A DNA stretch of 64,000 nucleotides from Hyposmocoma kahamanoa (GCF_003589595.1 NW_020654080.1:3250090-3314089); one strand, 5' to 3'. Positions 1 through 12,034 are shown, numbered from the stretch's first letter. Numbers and translations are program-made. The notes: generated from the letters alone by a model not told the origin.

Positions 1-112
1 GGTACATAAACAATGGTTCAAAATAGTCTGGTCCAACATTCGTTTTACTTGACGGCTTCGTTTCCCTACTTGATGCTAAAACGATGCAGCTGACGATGAC
101 GTGAAAAAATCT

Positions 113-300
113 TTTTTTTTATTCCAAGTGATGGGACGATCAAATCATGTGCCTGGTCGTAAGGGATACGATCCATAACAGTTGCAGTGCCACTCAAAGT
201 TTTAAATCGCAAAGATTTGAGATGTACTACCACTGCGCTCGTCAACCCTGAGACATAAGTTGACAAGTTCCATTTGCCTGAATTTAATTACTCTTACCAT
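113..300 (+). repeat. Dispersed repeat family A, near 5' part
   Basis: Defined here by comparison within the window: poly-T/ATAA start, GTGACGGGACGA, 'CCATAACAGTTGCAGTGCCA', GACATAAGTTGACAAG, then 'CTGCTTGGCGGCAGAAA' and 'TACTTCCCTGGACGA'. This copy carries the first two thirds. Twelve full or partial copies occur in the window on both strands. Confidence 0.7.
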
Positions 301-908
301 TGACTTACAATTATATGGACGTCTGGTCCGCGCTAAAAAGTGTCCGAACTTATAGGGCGTTAAAATCGTATACAGAGCGTCATTCACGCTTTAGTCTTCA
401 TTTGTTCGACTGACAGCGAAGCAAGCAAAATTAGACAGTACTGCGATGACATTACAATTTCAATTCAACGTTTTAGCTTTTTCATGTTCCTTTACATGTC
501 ACTACGTTTAAATAGGTTGACTTGGGACATTTTTTTCGTGGTTTTTGTATTAGACCCGTCGTCCATTTATTTGTAAGTCAATGACTCTTACCAATAAAAC
601 AGGTACATCACCTATTCTTATTATATTCCCTTAAGTTCTTAAAATATGGGAAGGAAGCAATGTATTCCACCGTTTAGCTGGTCGCGTAATAAATCGATCG
701 AAGAACTGTATAACGTAAAATTTAAAATTAGACGAAAGTATTTTTAGATATTGACCCTATTTAAATAAAATTAAGCTGGCAACCTAGTTTTGTAATCTGC
801 TTTTTATATTAATATGAAACGCTTGAAGTCGCTTGATATCATATAAAATATAACAAGATAGATGAACACCAAAATCTCACCATAAGACTAGTTTTTGTCA
901 TTTATAAC

Positions 909-1085
909 TGCTTCCGTGGGCGAATGATTACCGTGCTGGTCTGCCACTCAGAGGTAAAGGTTCGATTCACGGGCCAAGATAAATATTTGTATGGCCTACA
1001 TTTATTTCTCTCGTGAGTTTGGGTGTAAATTGTGGTTGTCTATGTGTATGTCCATGGCACCCCCGACACATACCGATACCTCCAA
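909..1085 (+). repeat. tRNA-headed SINE (family B)
   Basis: Pol III-like head (CCGTGGGCGAATGATTACCG, B-box GGTTCGATTC) followed by ATATTTGTATGG, TTTATTTCTCTCGTGAGTTT and TCCATGGCACC. It matches copies at 6745-6925 (-) and 63826-64000 (+). Confidence 0.75.
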
Positions 1086-1514
1086 TTAACACTACGCCAA
1101 CTTTATTTTTAGTCATTGTCTGTTATTTTTGTAAACATATATTTAATTACTAATATCATGCGCCCCGAATTTTGGGAAAAAAACAAAAACAAAATAAAAT
1201 TAAATTGGCGTAGTGATCATTGGACCGACATACAGTACAAGAAAAAGAAGAAGCGAGGTGCAAAATGCAATTACACTATTATCTATATATTATATATATA
1301 TATTATCCGTAGTTACAGTCGTTTTCCCGTGAACTACCCTCGAAGTCCGTCAACGAAAAGACGGGCCCTTTGGAAATCGTTGTCTTACTTTCTTAGTTCG
1401 AGTTGTAATCGAAACTCAAGTTTGTATGTCATCCACAGTAGGAAAATGACCGTGCCTACGGGTTTCGTGCTTCGAAAGCAATTCCCCAGTCGCCTATGCA
1501 AATTGACCTTTTTT

Positions 1515-1665
1515 TATGAGAGAACGAACAAGTCGCCCACCTTGTGCTAAGTAACAAGCCTGTCCATAACAGTTGCTTTAAATCACAAAGGTGTGAGGGG
1601 CATTGCCACTGCCCCCGTCATCCTGGGGCATAAGTTGACAAGTCTCATATGTCCGTAATTTCACT
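1515..1665 (+). repeat. Family A repeat fragment
   Basis: Contains CCTGTCCATAACAGTTGC, GGGGCATTGCCACTGC and GCATAAGTTGACAAGT in family order. The overlapping 144-codon open frame at 1116-1550 crosses unrelated repeats and is not a gene. Confidence 0.65.
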
Positions 1666-2159
1666 ATATAAATCTAGAAAACTCGGACCCACTTCGATGT
1701 CGCTAGTGCACTAAGTCCAATTCGAAATCGACAAAATACGAATATCGCTTGTACACCTAGAAATATAATTACACTTCAGACACCTGTGACATTTCGGACC
1801 GTCATTTCCTATCATATCATTTATTGCTTCATGTGGTACAAAAGGTCTTAAAGCCATTATTATCAACTTACTTCACTATACTGATATTAATATTAATAGA
1901 TTCATGTCAACTTAACTTACTATACTATATATATAATATCATGTACTTTACTATCGAAATACTCCTTTAAGTCATAGAAACAGTATAATTTCTAAAAGAA
2001 CCAATCAATTTGTTTCGCAGTCTCAAATTAGCTACATAAGGATTATCACTTTCTTGTCCAAATAAGTGCCTGTATTTTCTTACAAACTAATTTCAAATGC
2101 ATATATTGATATTTCTCGGATTCCGAACAGTTATGAATCGGACGTAGTGCGCAAATGCT

Positions 2160-2282
2160 CTAACCCTTCAAAACTGGCACACAGTAATGCTGATATTGCT
2201 GCTTGGCGGCAGAAAAATGTAAGGTGGCAGTTCTTCCCTGGACGAAGTCTTACTCAAAAAGCTCAACCGCTACTAATATGAA
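2160..2282 (+). repeat. Family A repeat, 3' part
   Basis: Carries ACACAGTAATGCTGATATTG, CTGCTTGGCGGCAGAAA and CTTCCCTGGACGAAG. The 5' two thirds are absent. Confidence 0.65.
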
Positions 2283-3284
2283 ATAATGAAATAAACAAAT
2301 TGAAAACCTTCAAATTCTTTTAAACAAAAATAATAAACACATTACATCGTCCCACTCTGATATAAAATAATAGCTTGATACTTTTTTGAAATGCTATTAA
2401 ATCTTCTATAAATTTTGTCGTATTATACAGAATTTGGCTCAATGCCAGTTTGTCAAATCTTTTAATATTTTTCGATCTTATGACGTAACCTTCAAATATA
2501 ATATACAATGCCTCCACCAAAAGGTTACGGTGACAGTTACCTATAGCGACTACGTAAAATGTTTGTGTAAAGAATTGTGTATTCTTCTTGTGACCGCTAA
2601 GAGTGCAGTATAATTTGCCATTATAACATTGTGATGTAATTTACGCGGTCGCTAGCGACAACACTGTCACGGTGCAATCGTGGTAGATACACAGGTCTCT
2701 GAAAGTAAACTATTTTGTAAATGTTTTTATGTACACAAACGAAATGAAAATAAGAAAAGGTTCGTTATTGAAAAACTTCATTTCGAATCATTTTAATTAA
2801 CGCCATTAAAGCGGTCTTGGCATCGACTCAAATTAATAATTACTCGGCCGTTGCAAATGCCACATTATGTTTATCTAAAAAATAAATCGTTAACTGTATT
2901 CGAAATGAGAGTTAAGGCGAGGTATTTCAATGCGAGCCTAGCTTTAAGGTGGTTGCCCCTCGCGTCCCGGAATGAATAAAATAAGAACAGGCGGAGAAAA
3001 TTTGACACAAATCCGACGTCGATAAGCGCCCGTTGGCGACTGACGGGCGCTTGTCGACGTTGAAACATCTGAGCAATTTGCTAATTTTGGGATAAATGTG
3101 AATTTAATAACTAATAGGGCTTCCGTTGAAAACTAAAATTTAGTAGATTCTCTGTAGTACTTAAAGAGAAATATCTCCACATAAAAATTATGAAATTCAT
3201 TGACCTATGATGAAATTAGATATTTTATTCTTAAATAATTCGTTTTAGTCTTTTATTTTCGCCTGTTTTCAGGATTCTATATGA

Positions 3285-3550
3285 GTCCCATGATTTTTTT
3301 TTAAATAAGTGCGCATTTGTTCTCATCTCACCTGATGCAAAGTGAGGATGAGCAGATTGGAGCATGCACATGTAAATAATATCCATTCACTCTCGCCTTG
3401 AAAAGGCCCATGTTACACCGTTCAGAGAACAAGTCTGCGGGCAGGAAATTCCACTCCATATCCGTTCGCCATACAAATGTGGAAGTGTAACGCTTTTCTT
3501 GTGAATCCTTGAAACATCCACAACAATGGGGTGGAACTCCAGCCTATATA
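3285..3550 (-). mobile_element. LINE ORF2 3' end, fragment
   Basis: The minus-strand frame reads about WRTDMEWNFLPADLFSERCN then MGLFKARVNGYYL. This is the conserved 'W-N-x-LP..vFp..ynmg.FK..v..yl' tail of non-LTR retrotransposon ORF2. Similar tails lie at 14660-15030 (-) and 35480-35735 (+). Confidence 0.65.
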
Positions 3551-3807
3551 GTCTCCTTATGATTGGAATTGTAATAGAACACGTTGAAAATACTGATATT
3601 TTGAGCTATTTTATGTATTTTTGATAAATTATTATCCACCAACCAATACCAATGCACCAATTATTTAGGAAAACTCGGTTACGTACGAAAATTAACAAAT
3701 AACATAGCCACGCCTTTTTACCATTATTCGTGAGATGGGACCTATTAGTGAATTGGTTTCTGATATTAACTGTTTTAAATATGTCGCAAAAATCGATACA
3801 TTTTAAG

Positions 3808-4055
3808 AGCGGTTACACACGGCGACTTACAGGTTATCAAACGCGATGCTGTAACGATGTAGGCGCTAATCGTCTACATATACACACGCGCGCGATTTTA
3901 AACAACGATGCAAACGCGCGGTTGCATCGCGACACAAGGGGTTTATAGGCGATTGTATCGACGCAGTTGCGCGTGTGCATCGACGCAACCGCATATAAAT
4001 CGCGCAATTGCATCGCTGCTAAAAATCAACGTGTGTAACCATTCTAACATCGATT
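3808..4055. mobile_element. Short TIR/MITE element rich in GCGATGCAAACGCG
   Basis: Starts GAGCGGTTACACACGGCG and ends CGTGTGTAACCATTC, so the termini are inverted repeats (GGTTACACACG). The interior repeats GCATCG/GCGATGC palindromes. It is GC-rich against the background. A related fragment lies at 17120-17225. Confidence 0.65.
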
Positions 4056-4789
4056 CTCGATTTTACTCATCGTGTCCCATCATTGGTTCATGAATGCTTA
4101 CATTGTGTACTTTCTAATCAAGCTAAATTTTACTGAGAACAATATTTACTAAAATACTGGCAGAAAAAACATACAGTGTAAATCATTTTCTCCAATAAGT
4201 AAATAATATATTAATTTTATATTTAATATGGTGATGACATAAATTGAATAATATTTTACGAAAAAGCGTTATGAGATATAGAATAAAGTAAAAGTTAATT
4301 GATTGTTAGAATATTTATATATGTAAGACAATACGTATTAAATCAAATTATTATATCGTTTCAAATAATTCATATTATTCCAAGTGTGTCAGGACCGTAG
4401 CATGTGGAAGACTGTTCTCTCTGCTTGCCCCCATGGGAAAAAGGCTTGAAGTATATGTATGTACGTATTTCGCTATTAATTAATTAAAATTATTCTATTA
4501 CTATAAAATCATATTCATAGTTTCACTATGACAATTGTAAAGCTATACGGAGTGAAAAAATATATATATAGTACCTTGTGTTATGCCCCGTGGCAATATC
4601 GTTGGATAAAGATTAAGTTTGTTATTTTTGTATAATATTTATCAAATAATTTTAATTAAAAAATTTATTTTTATACCCAAAGTCAAAACAAAAAAGGTTT
4701 TGAAATATCGTTACGAAAAAACACCAGGTTATCAATTTCGTCGAAAGAAAAATTAGAATGACAGTGAATAATTACGACTTTAAAAAAAA

Positions 4790-5045
4790 ATCAACCTCAA
4801 TGGTTCGTGGAATTACATCTATTTCCCAAGTTTTGTTGAAATCGGTTATCGGAAAGTGCGCGCAACCGGATTCATCCCCTAGTTTGCCACCCTTAGAGGT
4901 AGAACATTTTCTTCGAATTTAAATGACACCAATACTAAGGCACTCTCTATCCAACAAAAAAGAACCATCAAAATCGGTTCTCAAATGCCGGAGTAATCAC
5001 GTAACATATACGAAAAAGAACCTCCTCCTTTTTGAAGTCGGTGAA
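4790..5045 (-). repeat. Dispersed repeat family H
   Basis: Contains the reverse complements of AAAAAGGAGGAGGTTCTC, ATAACTCCGGTATTTG and AAACTTGGCAAATAG. It matches the copies at 12035-12600 and 47095-47345. This is a common moth/butterfly repeat type with 'aaccgacttcaaaaaaggagg' ends. Confidence 0.65.
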
Positions 5046-5329
5046 AAAAAACACTTCTTCTCCTTCCGTTGTTCCGCGTTCGTGACTCCGGTCCACTCCC
5101 CGACTTTTGCCTTTAACCTTTCCCATCATTACAAGCAGTCGATATCTATCGTTCTTGACAGTCCGCGTCAGCTGGCGTGAAGTGTTAATGCGCCGGAGAA
5201 CTGTCTCGTTCCTGGCTTTCCACCAGCTGATACGAAACATGTAGCGGTAGCACCACATCTTCAATGCGTCGAAACACCGCCTGGTTTCTTTTTTGATGGT
5301 TTATGCCACGCTGCCGTAACGACTACAAC

Positions 5330-5700
5330 CTTAAAACTAAGTCAAACTCATGGTACCACGATTTCGTTTAAATAAGGTAAACGATTCTTTTATGGGGAAC
5401 TGTATACGTTTTTACAATAAGATTCCGGAGAATATATTAAGATTATCGTTCCTAAGTTGAAAACTTACATTAAAAGTATTTTAATTGAAAAAAAAAAATT
5501 ATGAAAGACAACAAGAGTCTAGAATCCACACAATTATGATTCAAAGTGTATTCCATAGCATTTAAGTTTATTTGAAAAGAGCAATCTCTTGAGTTTTTTG
5601 CTCGTTTTTCTCAGAGAGGTCAGCGTAGTGAACGAGCACTAGCTTAAAATGTGGCGTTTTCAAGTGTACAAATTTTACAGGAATAAATGATTGTTTGAGT
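5330..5700 (+). mobile_element. LINE 3' end with ORF2 tail
   Basis: The frame reads MVPRFRLNKVNDSFMGNCIR then FYNKIPENILRLSF before a frameshift. The 3' UTR holds GTTTATTTGAAAAGAGCAAT and TTTTGCTCG. It is nearly identical to the copy at 62060-62490, so both derive from one recently active non-LTR family. Confidence 0.75.
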
Positions 5701-6346
5701 TTGACAAAAAGAAACATATATATGGTTAAAGAATATTTATTTCTCTTAAGAATGTAAATTCACTTACAGAGAAAATTTAAGATCTTACTTCAAAACTTAA
5801 TAGTAAAGCGCACTAAAATCTATACAACCATCACCATTCACTGCTTTATTAAGAAAAATAATGTAGGTAGACAAAAAATTAAAATCATACGTTTTGAGTT
5901 GAATTTATCTCCAATTAGTTCCGATGAAGGTAGTTGCACGATGCGTAGATATATTCAAAAACCATCAATTCTTTTCCGGCCTAAAATCAAAGTATTGATT
6001 TATAAATGACGTCGACTCATTTTGAATTCTAAAACGTCTCGATACCCTTTGCATAAATTATTAAATGTGAGAGATATAACAACGCTGATTGAAGATATTG
6101 TTTGTACAGGAATAGGATAAGTACATTTCATTTCACGAATTTTAATAAACTCCCTTTTTTAAACTTTTTTAGTATCTAGGTATACAGGTTGTTTTTAATA
6201 TCTACTTTTTTAGTATCTACACCTGTTATTTTTAGTATATAGACACTATGTGATGTATAAACAGGTTGTTTTTTTTATTATCTACACACATTGTCCCAGA
6301 TCTGTGCGACACGGAGAAAAACACTTCAAATATTATAAATAGGTAC

Positions 6347-6459
6347 AATATTTTGCTTCATAGAGAAATAATTTTATTTAGAAAAATAAAATTATTTCTC
6401 CATGAAGCAAAATATTGATACTTTTATTATTGTTGTTATAGAAATAACAATAATAAAAG
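6347..6459. repeat. Two adjacent hairpins
   Basis: 6347-6416 is an almost perfect palindrome (arms of about 33 nt, AATATTTTGCTTCATAGAG, three-base loop). Directly next to it, 6421-6459 forms a second one (CTTTTATTATTGTT / AACAATAATAAAAG). Confidence 0.75.
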
Positions 6460-6469
6460 CCGTGGCAGA

Positions 6470-6690
6470 CCTACCGCTCTTCAAACCTCTGATATTTTCG
6501 GATTTAATTTGAAATTTAACATGAGCTTTTCGGTGAAGGAAAACGTCATTAGGAAACCTGCACACATCTGCAAAGGAATTTAACAATGTATATGAAATTC
6601 CCAGGCCTCATTGAGTCCGCATGGGAACTACTGCCCAAGCTCTCCCATTGTGGGAGGACGCCTGGGATTACCTAAGGGGGATCAATATAG
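6470..6690 (+). repeat. SINE family C fragment
   Basis: Shares 'AATTTGAAATTTAACAT..TTTTCGGTGAAGGAAAACGT..AAACCTGCAC' with the fuller copies at 36605-36910 (+) and 12905-13205 (-). The tail diverges and lacks the tRNA head. Confidence 0.6.
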
Positions 6691-6744
6691 TTTAACTATT
6701 ATTTTTAAGAGTAAGTACTACTATAATAATAACGCACACACAAC

Positions 6745-6925
6745 ATAGCCCCACACTAGGGAAACCATGTGTCGCGGGTGCCATGGACACACACGTAGAC
6801 AACCACAAATTACACCCAAACTCACGAGAGAAATAAATGTAGACCATACAAATATTTCTCCCAGCCCGGGAATCGAACCTGCGACCTCTGCGTGACAGTC
6901 CTTCCGTTACGTTAGTTACTTAAAA
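6745..6925 (-). repeat. SINE family B copy
   Basis: Reverse complement of the B family: CATAGCCCCACACTAGGGAA, GTGCCATGGACACAC, ACTCACGAGAGAAATAAATG, then GAATCGAACCTGCGACC, the complement of the B-box. Confidence 0.75.
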
Positions 6926-7054
6926 GGAATATTAATCCTTATAATTAACCCTTTAGATCGGCATCATAAAAATACAGGGTGCTTTTTTCACGTTCCGTCT
7001 ATTCGATTCCCAGGCAAGGTAAGCAGTTTTCAAAAATCTTTGAATGATGTATAC

Positions 7055-7350
7055 TTATCGAGTTCTTAGGTTTTCGTGATTGTTACACATAGGAAATGAA
7101 ACTTTTTTTTATTTGTTTTTTCAAACAAACCGACGACGTTTCGGCCCCTTTACAGGTCCCATGGTCACGGTTGACTGAGGTGGTACAGTCTTCAACCAGT
7201 TATGTCTAATATTGATGCAAACCACCTTATTTTTCACTATAGTTACAATAGTTATTAATTAAATACCTTATTTTTAATTTTACAAAGAAAACATTCCAAT
7301 TTACGCTACATTAAGTTTTACACATTATTTTATTGAATGAATTTTTATTA
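7055..7350 (-). repeat. Dispersed repeat family D
   Basis: Inverted copy of 48790-49090: AAACAAACCGACGACGTTTC, GGTCCCATGGTCACGGTTGA and ATACCTTATTTTTAATTTT are shared almost base for base over about 290 nt. Shorter relics lie at 9225-9325 and 51030-51090. Confidence 0.75.
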
Positions 7351-7551
7351 TTATTAATTATTAATATAAATTAGAATTAACTAAAACACTTGAATATTAA
7401 TTAGAATAAGTATACACTTGTGATGTATACTTATTTTTGAAAATAAAATACTACACTGTTTCCATGAAACAAAATATCCTATGTACAATAATATTTCAAG
7501 TATTTTCCCTCTGTGTCGCATAGCCGTGTGACACTCTGCATGTATGTATAT

Positions 7552-8265
7552 ACAGGATATTAGAAAAATACTAAGAACCACGCAAAATTATATTACTAAC
7601 GTCATAAGCAACACTTTTGTTCCATGACTGTTAGTACTTCATCAGATTATACTTCCGTATAAAAATAAAAATATCTAAATAGACAGCTCCAAACTGTGAT
7701 AACGAATGACAGCACGCGAAAAGCGTTGCTAAACAACTTACTACCGAGTACAGATCTAAAATGAGTCAGTTAGAGTACAACAAAAAATTAAAAGTTTGTT
7801 TTTGTTAAATTTAGATATACAATACAAATTTAATTACAGATAATAGCGGGCTGGTAGCTGTAAAGTTACCTAACTGGGTAACGAAATACTTTCATAGATT
7901 TCTCGTAGATGGCGCTACGACTAACAAGTCGTAAAAACCAAATACAAAGACCCAACAACAAGTACATTGATATATTCTTGTGGTCCGCTGGTTCGTTCCG
8001 TGGCTTAGTTAGCATAGTGTCTGACACGGTTTGCTAGAAGATGTCGGTTCAAATCCGGCCGTATTGGATGAATTTTTTCTAAGTGTTCGATCTTAGTATT
8101 AATAATTATAAGAAACTAGTGGAGTAATTTCACAAAAACAATTGAATTATCCATTCAACCAAAATGTATTTTGTTTATGTCATGGAACTAAACTTGTTGT
8201 TTATGTGTTAGTTCTATTCTTGCCAATTTGTTAATATTTTATAAATAACCCAGCCCAAAACTCAA
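7552..8265. mobile_element. TIR element (family E) interrupted by a SINE F
   Basis: The left end TACAGGATATTAGAAAAATA with CATAAGCAACACTTTTGTTC is mirrored on the right by AACTTGTTGTTTATG and TAAATAACCC. The same termini bound 23775-24372. SINE F (7846-8158) sits inside, so it inserted later. Confidence 0.6.
7846..8158 (+). repeat. SINE family F with internal tRNA-like module
   Basis: The leader (GGGCTGGTAGCTGTAAAG, TTTCATAGATTTCTCGTAGA, TGGCGCTACG) is followed about 140 nt on by a tRNA-like part: A-box TGGCTTAGTTAGCAT, GTCTGACACGGTTTGCTAGA and B-box GGTTCAAATCCGGCC. It ends AACTAGTGGAGTAATTTCAC. Confidence 0.75.
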
Positions 8266-8417
8266 CAATACCCCACCTGCAAACTAAGACATTCCCTATA
8301 CTATGAGTACCAGATTTGGCTCGCTTAAAATAACTTCATGTAACTCTTAATCAGACTGCAGGATCCAAATGATGAACAAAAGGTTATAAACTGACACTAC
8401 GTATAGTTAAAAGTCCT

Positions 8418-8690
8418 TAATTAAAATAATTACAAATTTCAATTATTAATACAAAGATTAAAAAGAAAAAATTCCTTCGATCCGGCCGGTTTCGAACCGA
8501 CTTCTTCTAGCAAACCGTGTCAGACGCTATGCCAACTAAGCCACGGAACGAACCTGCGGACCTCACGAATTTCTCAAGGTGTTTCTTTTTAGCCGTAGCG
8601 CCGTCTATGAGAAACCTATAAAAGTATTTCGTCACCCAGTTAGATACCTTTACAGCTACCAGCCCTGGCTAACGATATCACTATTAACTT
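8418..8690 (-). repeat. SINE family F copy
   Basis: Reverse complement of the F family, from ATCCGGCCGGTTTCGAACCG through AACTAAGCCACGGAACGAAC to the leader ACAGCTACCAGCCCTGGCTA. Confidence 0.75.
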
Positions 8691-8724
8691 GTCATTAAAT
8701 ATTTTATTGAATCTCATAATGTAA

Positions 8725-8860
8725 TCACCCCATGGTACTTAATTATTTTTTGTGAAATTACTCCACCTATTTTGTTATAATTATTAATACAAAAAAGATC
8801 GAACACCTACATCCGATCCGATCCGGCCGGATTTGACCCACGTCTTATAGCTTTATGCTA
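8725..8860 (-). repeat. SINE family F, 3' fragment
   Basis: Contains TTTTTTGTGAAATTACTCCA, TTATAATTATTAATACA and GATCCGGCCGGATTTGACCC; the leader half is missing. Confidence 0.6.
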
Positions 8861-8984
8861 AGGGTTATTTATTATAATGCTTCTGCGTACTTGGATGGCA
8901 AAGATCCGTGGTAGTTACCCATTTAGCTCTGCCAGGTAGTCTCGATTTAAGATTTTTAAATTAATGATGTATTCAGATATTTAT

Positions 8985-9135
8985 TTACAAAGTGTAGCCC
9001 CTAGAGCTTCTTGCTCATTCTTCTCTAAGGAATATGCTACGTATATACGAATGATCAGTAGAGTTTAATCAGTATGACGACTTGAAGTGTAATTTGCTTA
9101 AATATGAAATAAAGATTAATTGAATTCGGCTTTGA
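8985..9135 (+). mobile_element. LINE 3' tail relic
   Basis: AGAGCTTCTTGCTCATTCTT, TACGTATATACG and a final TTCGGCTTTGACC match the 3' UTR of the LINE at 62060-62490. No coding part remains. Confidence 0.5.
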
Positions 9136-9224
9136 CCATAGTCAAATAGATACCTAGCCATATTGAGATCTTTTTATACGTACTGACTTATAGCCAACGA
9201 TATCTAGCCATTTGTCTATATTCA

Positions 9225-9325
9225 TAGAGTCAACCATGGCCATAGGACCTACAAACGGCCCAAAACGTTAGTTTGAAAAAACAAATAACCGCAATTAAGA
9301 TCCGGGTAAACATGGTTAGTTAGAT
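9225..9325 (+). repeat. Family D relic
   Basis: AGTCAACCATGGCCATAGGA, AAACGGCCCAAAACGTTAGT and AAACAAATAACCGC follow the D consensus with several changes. Confidence 0.5.
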
Positions 9326-9639
9326 TTTACGAGTCCGATACCCGCACATGAATAATACAGCTAATAACAAATTGTTGTACAATGGAGAGCTTTTCCCAAA
9401 GTACTCTGAAGCGCGAGAGATGATGTAAACAATGAAATTCCTTAACTTCAAAGGACTTGCTTCAAGAGGTGTTCATTATGACGCTATATTGTTATATTCG
9501 GTTTGTTTTGGTTATGTACATAACCCAGTTTAGCAAAACGCTACCGATAACTGTATACTTACAAACATAACGTAGAGTTAGCTAATCAGGTTTTGAAAAT
9601 AACTATACAATCGTTTCTCTACTTAACCTGCGAGATATG

Positions 9640-9775
9640 AATAGGGTTATTCGTGAAACACTGAGATGACTATAGCACTAATATCATAAACAACAACTCT
9701 TGTTCCATGACTTTCAACAACAATAATTTTACTAAAAACATTGACCAAAAATAAACTTCTTTTTTTGTACTATCT
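9640..9775. mobile_element. Family E terminal relic
   Basis: 'CACTAATATCATAAACAACA ACTCTTGTTCCATGACTTTC' matches the inner terminus of the E elements at 7552 and 23775. No opposite end is seen. Confidence 0.45.
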
Positions 9776-9799
9776 GACTTTTTAGATCGTATTTAGTAG

Positions 9800-9890
9800 T
9801 AATAACGGTATAATAAGCAGTCGTTGTTTCCGATTTCCATAACACAAGGGCTTTAGTTACTCTCTTTGGGATCGGAGCAACGTGATGTTC
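9800..9890. repeat. Repeat family G fragment
   Basis: GCAGTCGTTGTTTCCGATTT then CCATAACACAAGGGCTTTAG and TTTGGGATCGGAGCAACG recurs at 13918-13990 and, inverted, near 38205-38265. Confidence 0.6.
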
Positions 9891-11190
9891 TCTAATATTT
9901 AAAAAAAAATAAGTTTTATTGTGATTTGGATCGTTTCATACACATTCCCCTAACCACTTTTTTTTTAAATCGTCAAAATTCGCAAATTTTTGTTTTTTTT
10001 TACTGTCCCTCTTAACAATACATTACGAACATCTTTACAAACATGCAAAGCCAATTTACAAGTAAAATAGGGAAAAAAATTATGGGCCAGAATTTTGTCA
10101 AAATACTTCCACTGTGATTAGAACTACCCGTACATATACTTCCGTGGGTTGTATCCAGTGGAAATTTGGAATAAGTGAATAAATTCGTTTCTTTTTTGTA
10201 CAAAATTTAGTAAAATATTTGCCTGCCAAGAAATTTATTTTTATACCCATAATGGATTTGCAAAGTATAAAAACGTAATTTTAAATGGAAACAACTGGCT
10301 ATATTTCATAGAAAGAAAGAGTAAATAAATAATTATATTTTTAAACACCATTATTTCTTTTCTGTTCCAAAATAATAGAACAAAGCTTAACAATGATAGT
10401 GCCCAGCATTAAACAGAAAAAAAAAACAATTTATATAAAAGAAGGTAGTAGAATTTTATTTATTTATTTATTTATTTATTTATATATTTCACGCACAAAA
10501 CAGTTTACATTCAATGGTACTCCAATAAATGTTACAATTTATGGTTTTAATCTAGGATGTAAATCTAATATATGTACGCTATACATACAGCATAATTATT
10601 CAGCTCGTAAACATTAAAAAGTAAGCATACAGTTTCTTCAACATGTGAATATGTATAAAAATTAAATAATATACAAAGGCTTAAAAACTATTGGAAATAA
10701 AAATACAAATGATGACTAATGACAAGACGAGGCGAAGTGATTCTAAATACTGTTACAAAATCTGTAGATGTTGTTGTGAAAAACATCAATCAAGTGATAA
10801 AAGGTAGTATTATTTTTAAAACATAATTTTGATCTAATAGATTATGAATCAAATTTAATGTACACGCACTGGCACGTTTAGCGGAACACTAGTAAAATCC
10901 CCAAAATAACAGTGTGTTTTTCAAAAGTGTGATTGGCTATTTTACTTTTTATTTTAGGTCTAATTTGAAAATAAAAACACTGTTATTTTTTCATTAATTT
11001 GTTTTAATTTCATATTTACATACATTTGTCGAATGTTTAGAGATTGATTTTGCGTTCTGCAAATTTCGTTTTTTATTTTATGTAATAAACTATTATTTAA
11101 TCAATGTTAAACTTCTCTGTATATCCCAAAAAAATGCATTTTGTTTAATTTCGATTCTATTCAATAAACTTTGAGTACCTAATAGCAGTA
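9890..11190. other. AT-rich stretch without a recognisable gene
   Basis: Only short open frames with low-complexity composition. An (ATTT)n microsatellite at about 10454-10485 is the only clear structure. Confidence 0.6.
10454..10485. repeat. (ATTT)n microsatellite
   Basis: About eight uninterrupted TTTA units. Confidence 0.85.
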
Positions 11191-11194
11191 GCGC

Positions 11195-11460
11195 TCCTTG
11201 TGAAAGAGTTCGTCCAGGGAAGTACTGCCACCTTACCTATTTCTGCCGCCGAGCAGTAATGTGAGCATTACTGCGTTTCGGTTTAGAAGGATAAGGGTGC
11301 TGGTACAGGCACATGGGACCTTGTCAACTTATGTCTCAGGGTGACGGGCGCAGTGACGGTGAACCTTATATCATTGCGATTTGAAGCTCTAAGTGGCACT
11401 GCAACTGTTATGGACGGGCGTGCCGTTGGCCACCAAAAGCACGAATTATGCTATAATTAT
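11195..11460 (-). repeat. Family A repeat, nearly full
   Basis: Reverse complement: GTGAAAGAGTTCGTCCAGGG, AGTACTGCCACCTTACC, CTTATGTCTCAGGGTGAC and GCAACTGTTATGGACGGGCG, in the order expected for the minus strand. Confidence 0.75.
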
Positions 11461-12034
11461 AAAAAAACTATACTATATCGATGTTAAAAGATACTAATGT
11501 AATTGCTACTTTATGTTTAATTGTTATATATTTAATTATAAAAGTTACCATTTTATACACTCACTTTTATTTTATTCCGCTAAATGTGCCGGTTGTGTAC
11601 ATAATTCATTACAGACAATTATTTCCTAGGAACAAAAATCAATCATTTTAATTACTAGTTCAGTAAATACTTTATGAGTGTCCGGACAAAAGAAATGACA
11701 CTTCATACGTGGCTCTACTGCCATTCGTTCACTAATTTAATAATATCCAATAATTAGGTTATTTTTATTTCAATGTGTGTTCGTGTTGGTAGAAAATAAG
11801 TGTGTATGTGATCAATGTTGGATTTTCCATAACATCACACAAAATCTAGGTATATCGCAAGCCAAGTTCGAAAGAAATAATGCGTGACGTTCACGCATTT
11901 ACACGAGTCATTTAGAGCTACCCGCTGCCACTCAAAATGTATTTGACTTGCACACTTGTAATTTCGTTTGTCTATTCTTTGTCTTATCGTATCGCTCGCC
12001 AGCCGGGACAGTAATAGCCGCCACCCATAAGCGT

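Noticed and set aside
1116..1550. 144-codon open frame
   Set aside because: Low-complexity Lys/Asn/Ile start running into family A repeat sequence; no domain and no splice context.
4968..5264. 98-codon minus frame and overlapping plus frame
   Set aside because: Both cross the family H repeat boundary; no domain.
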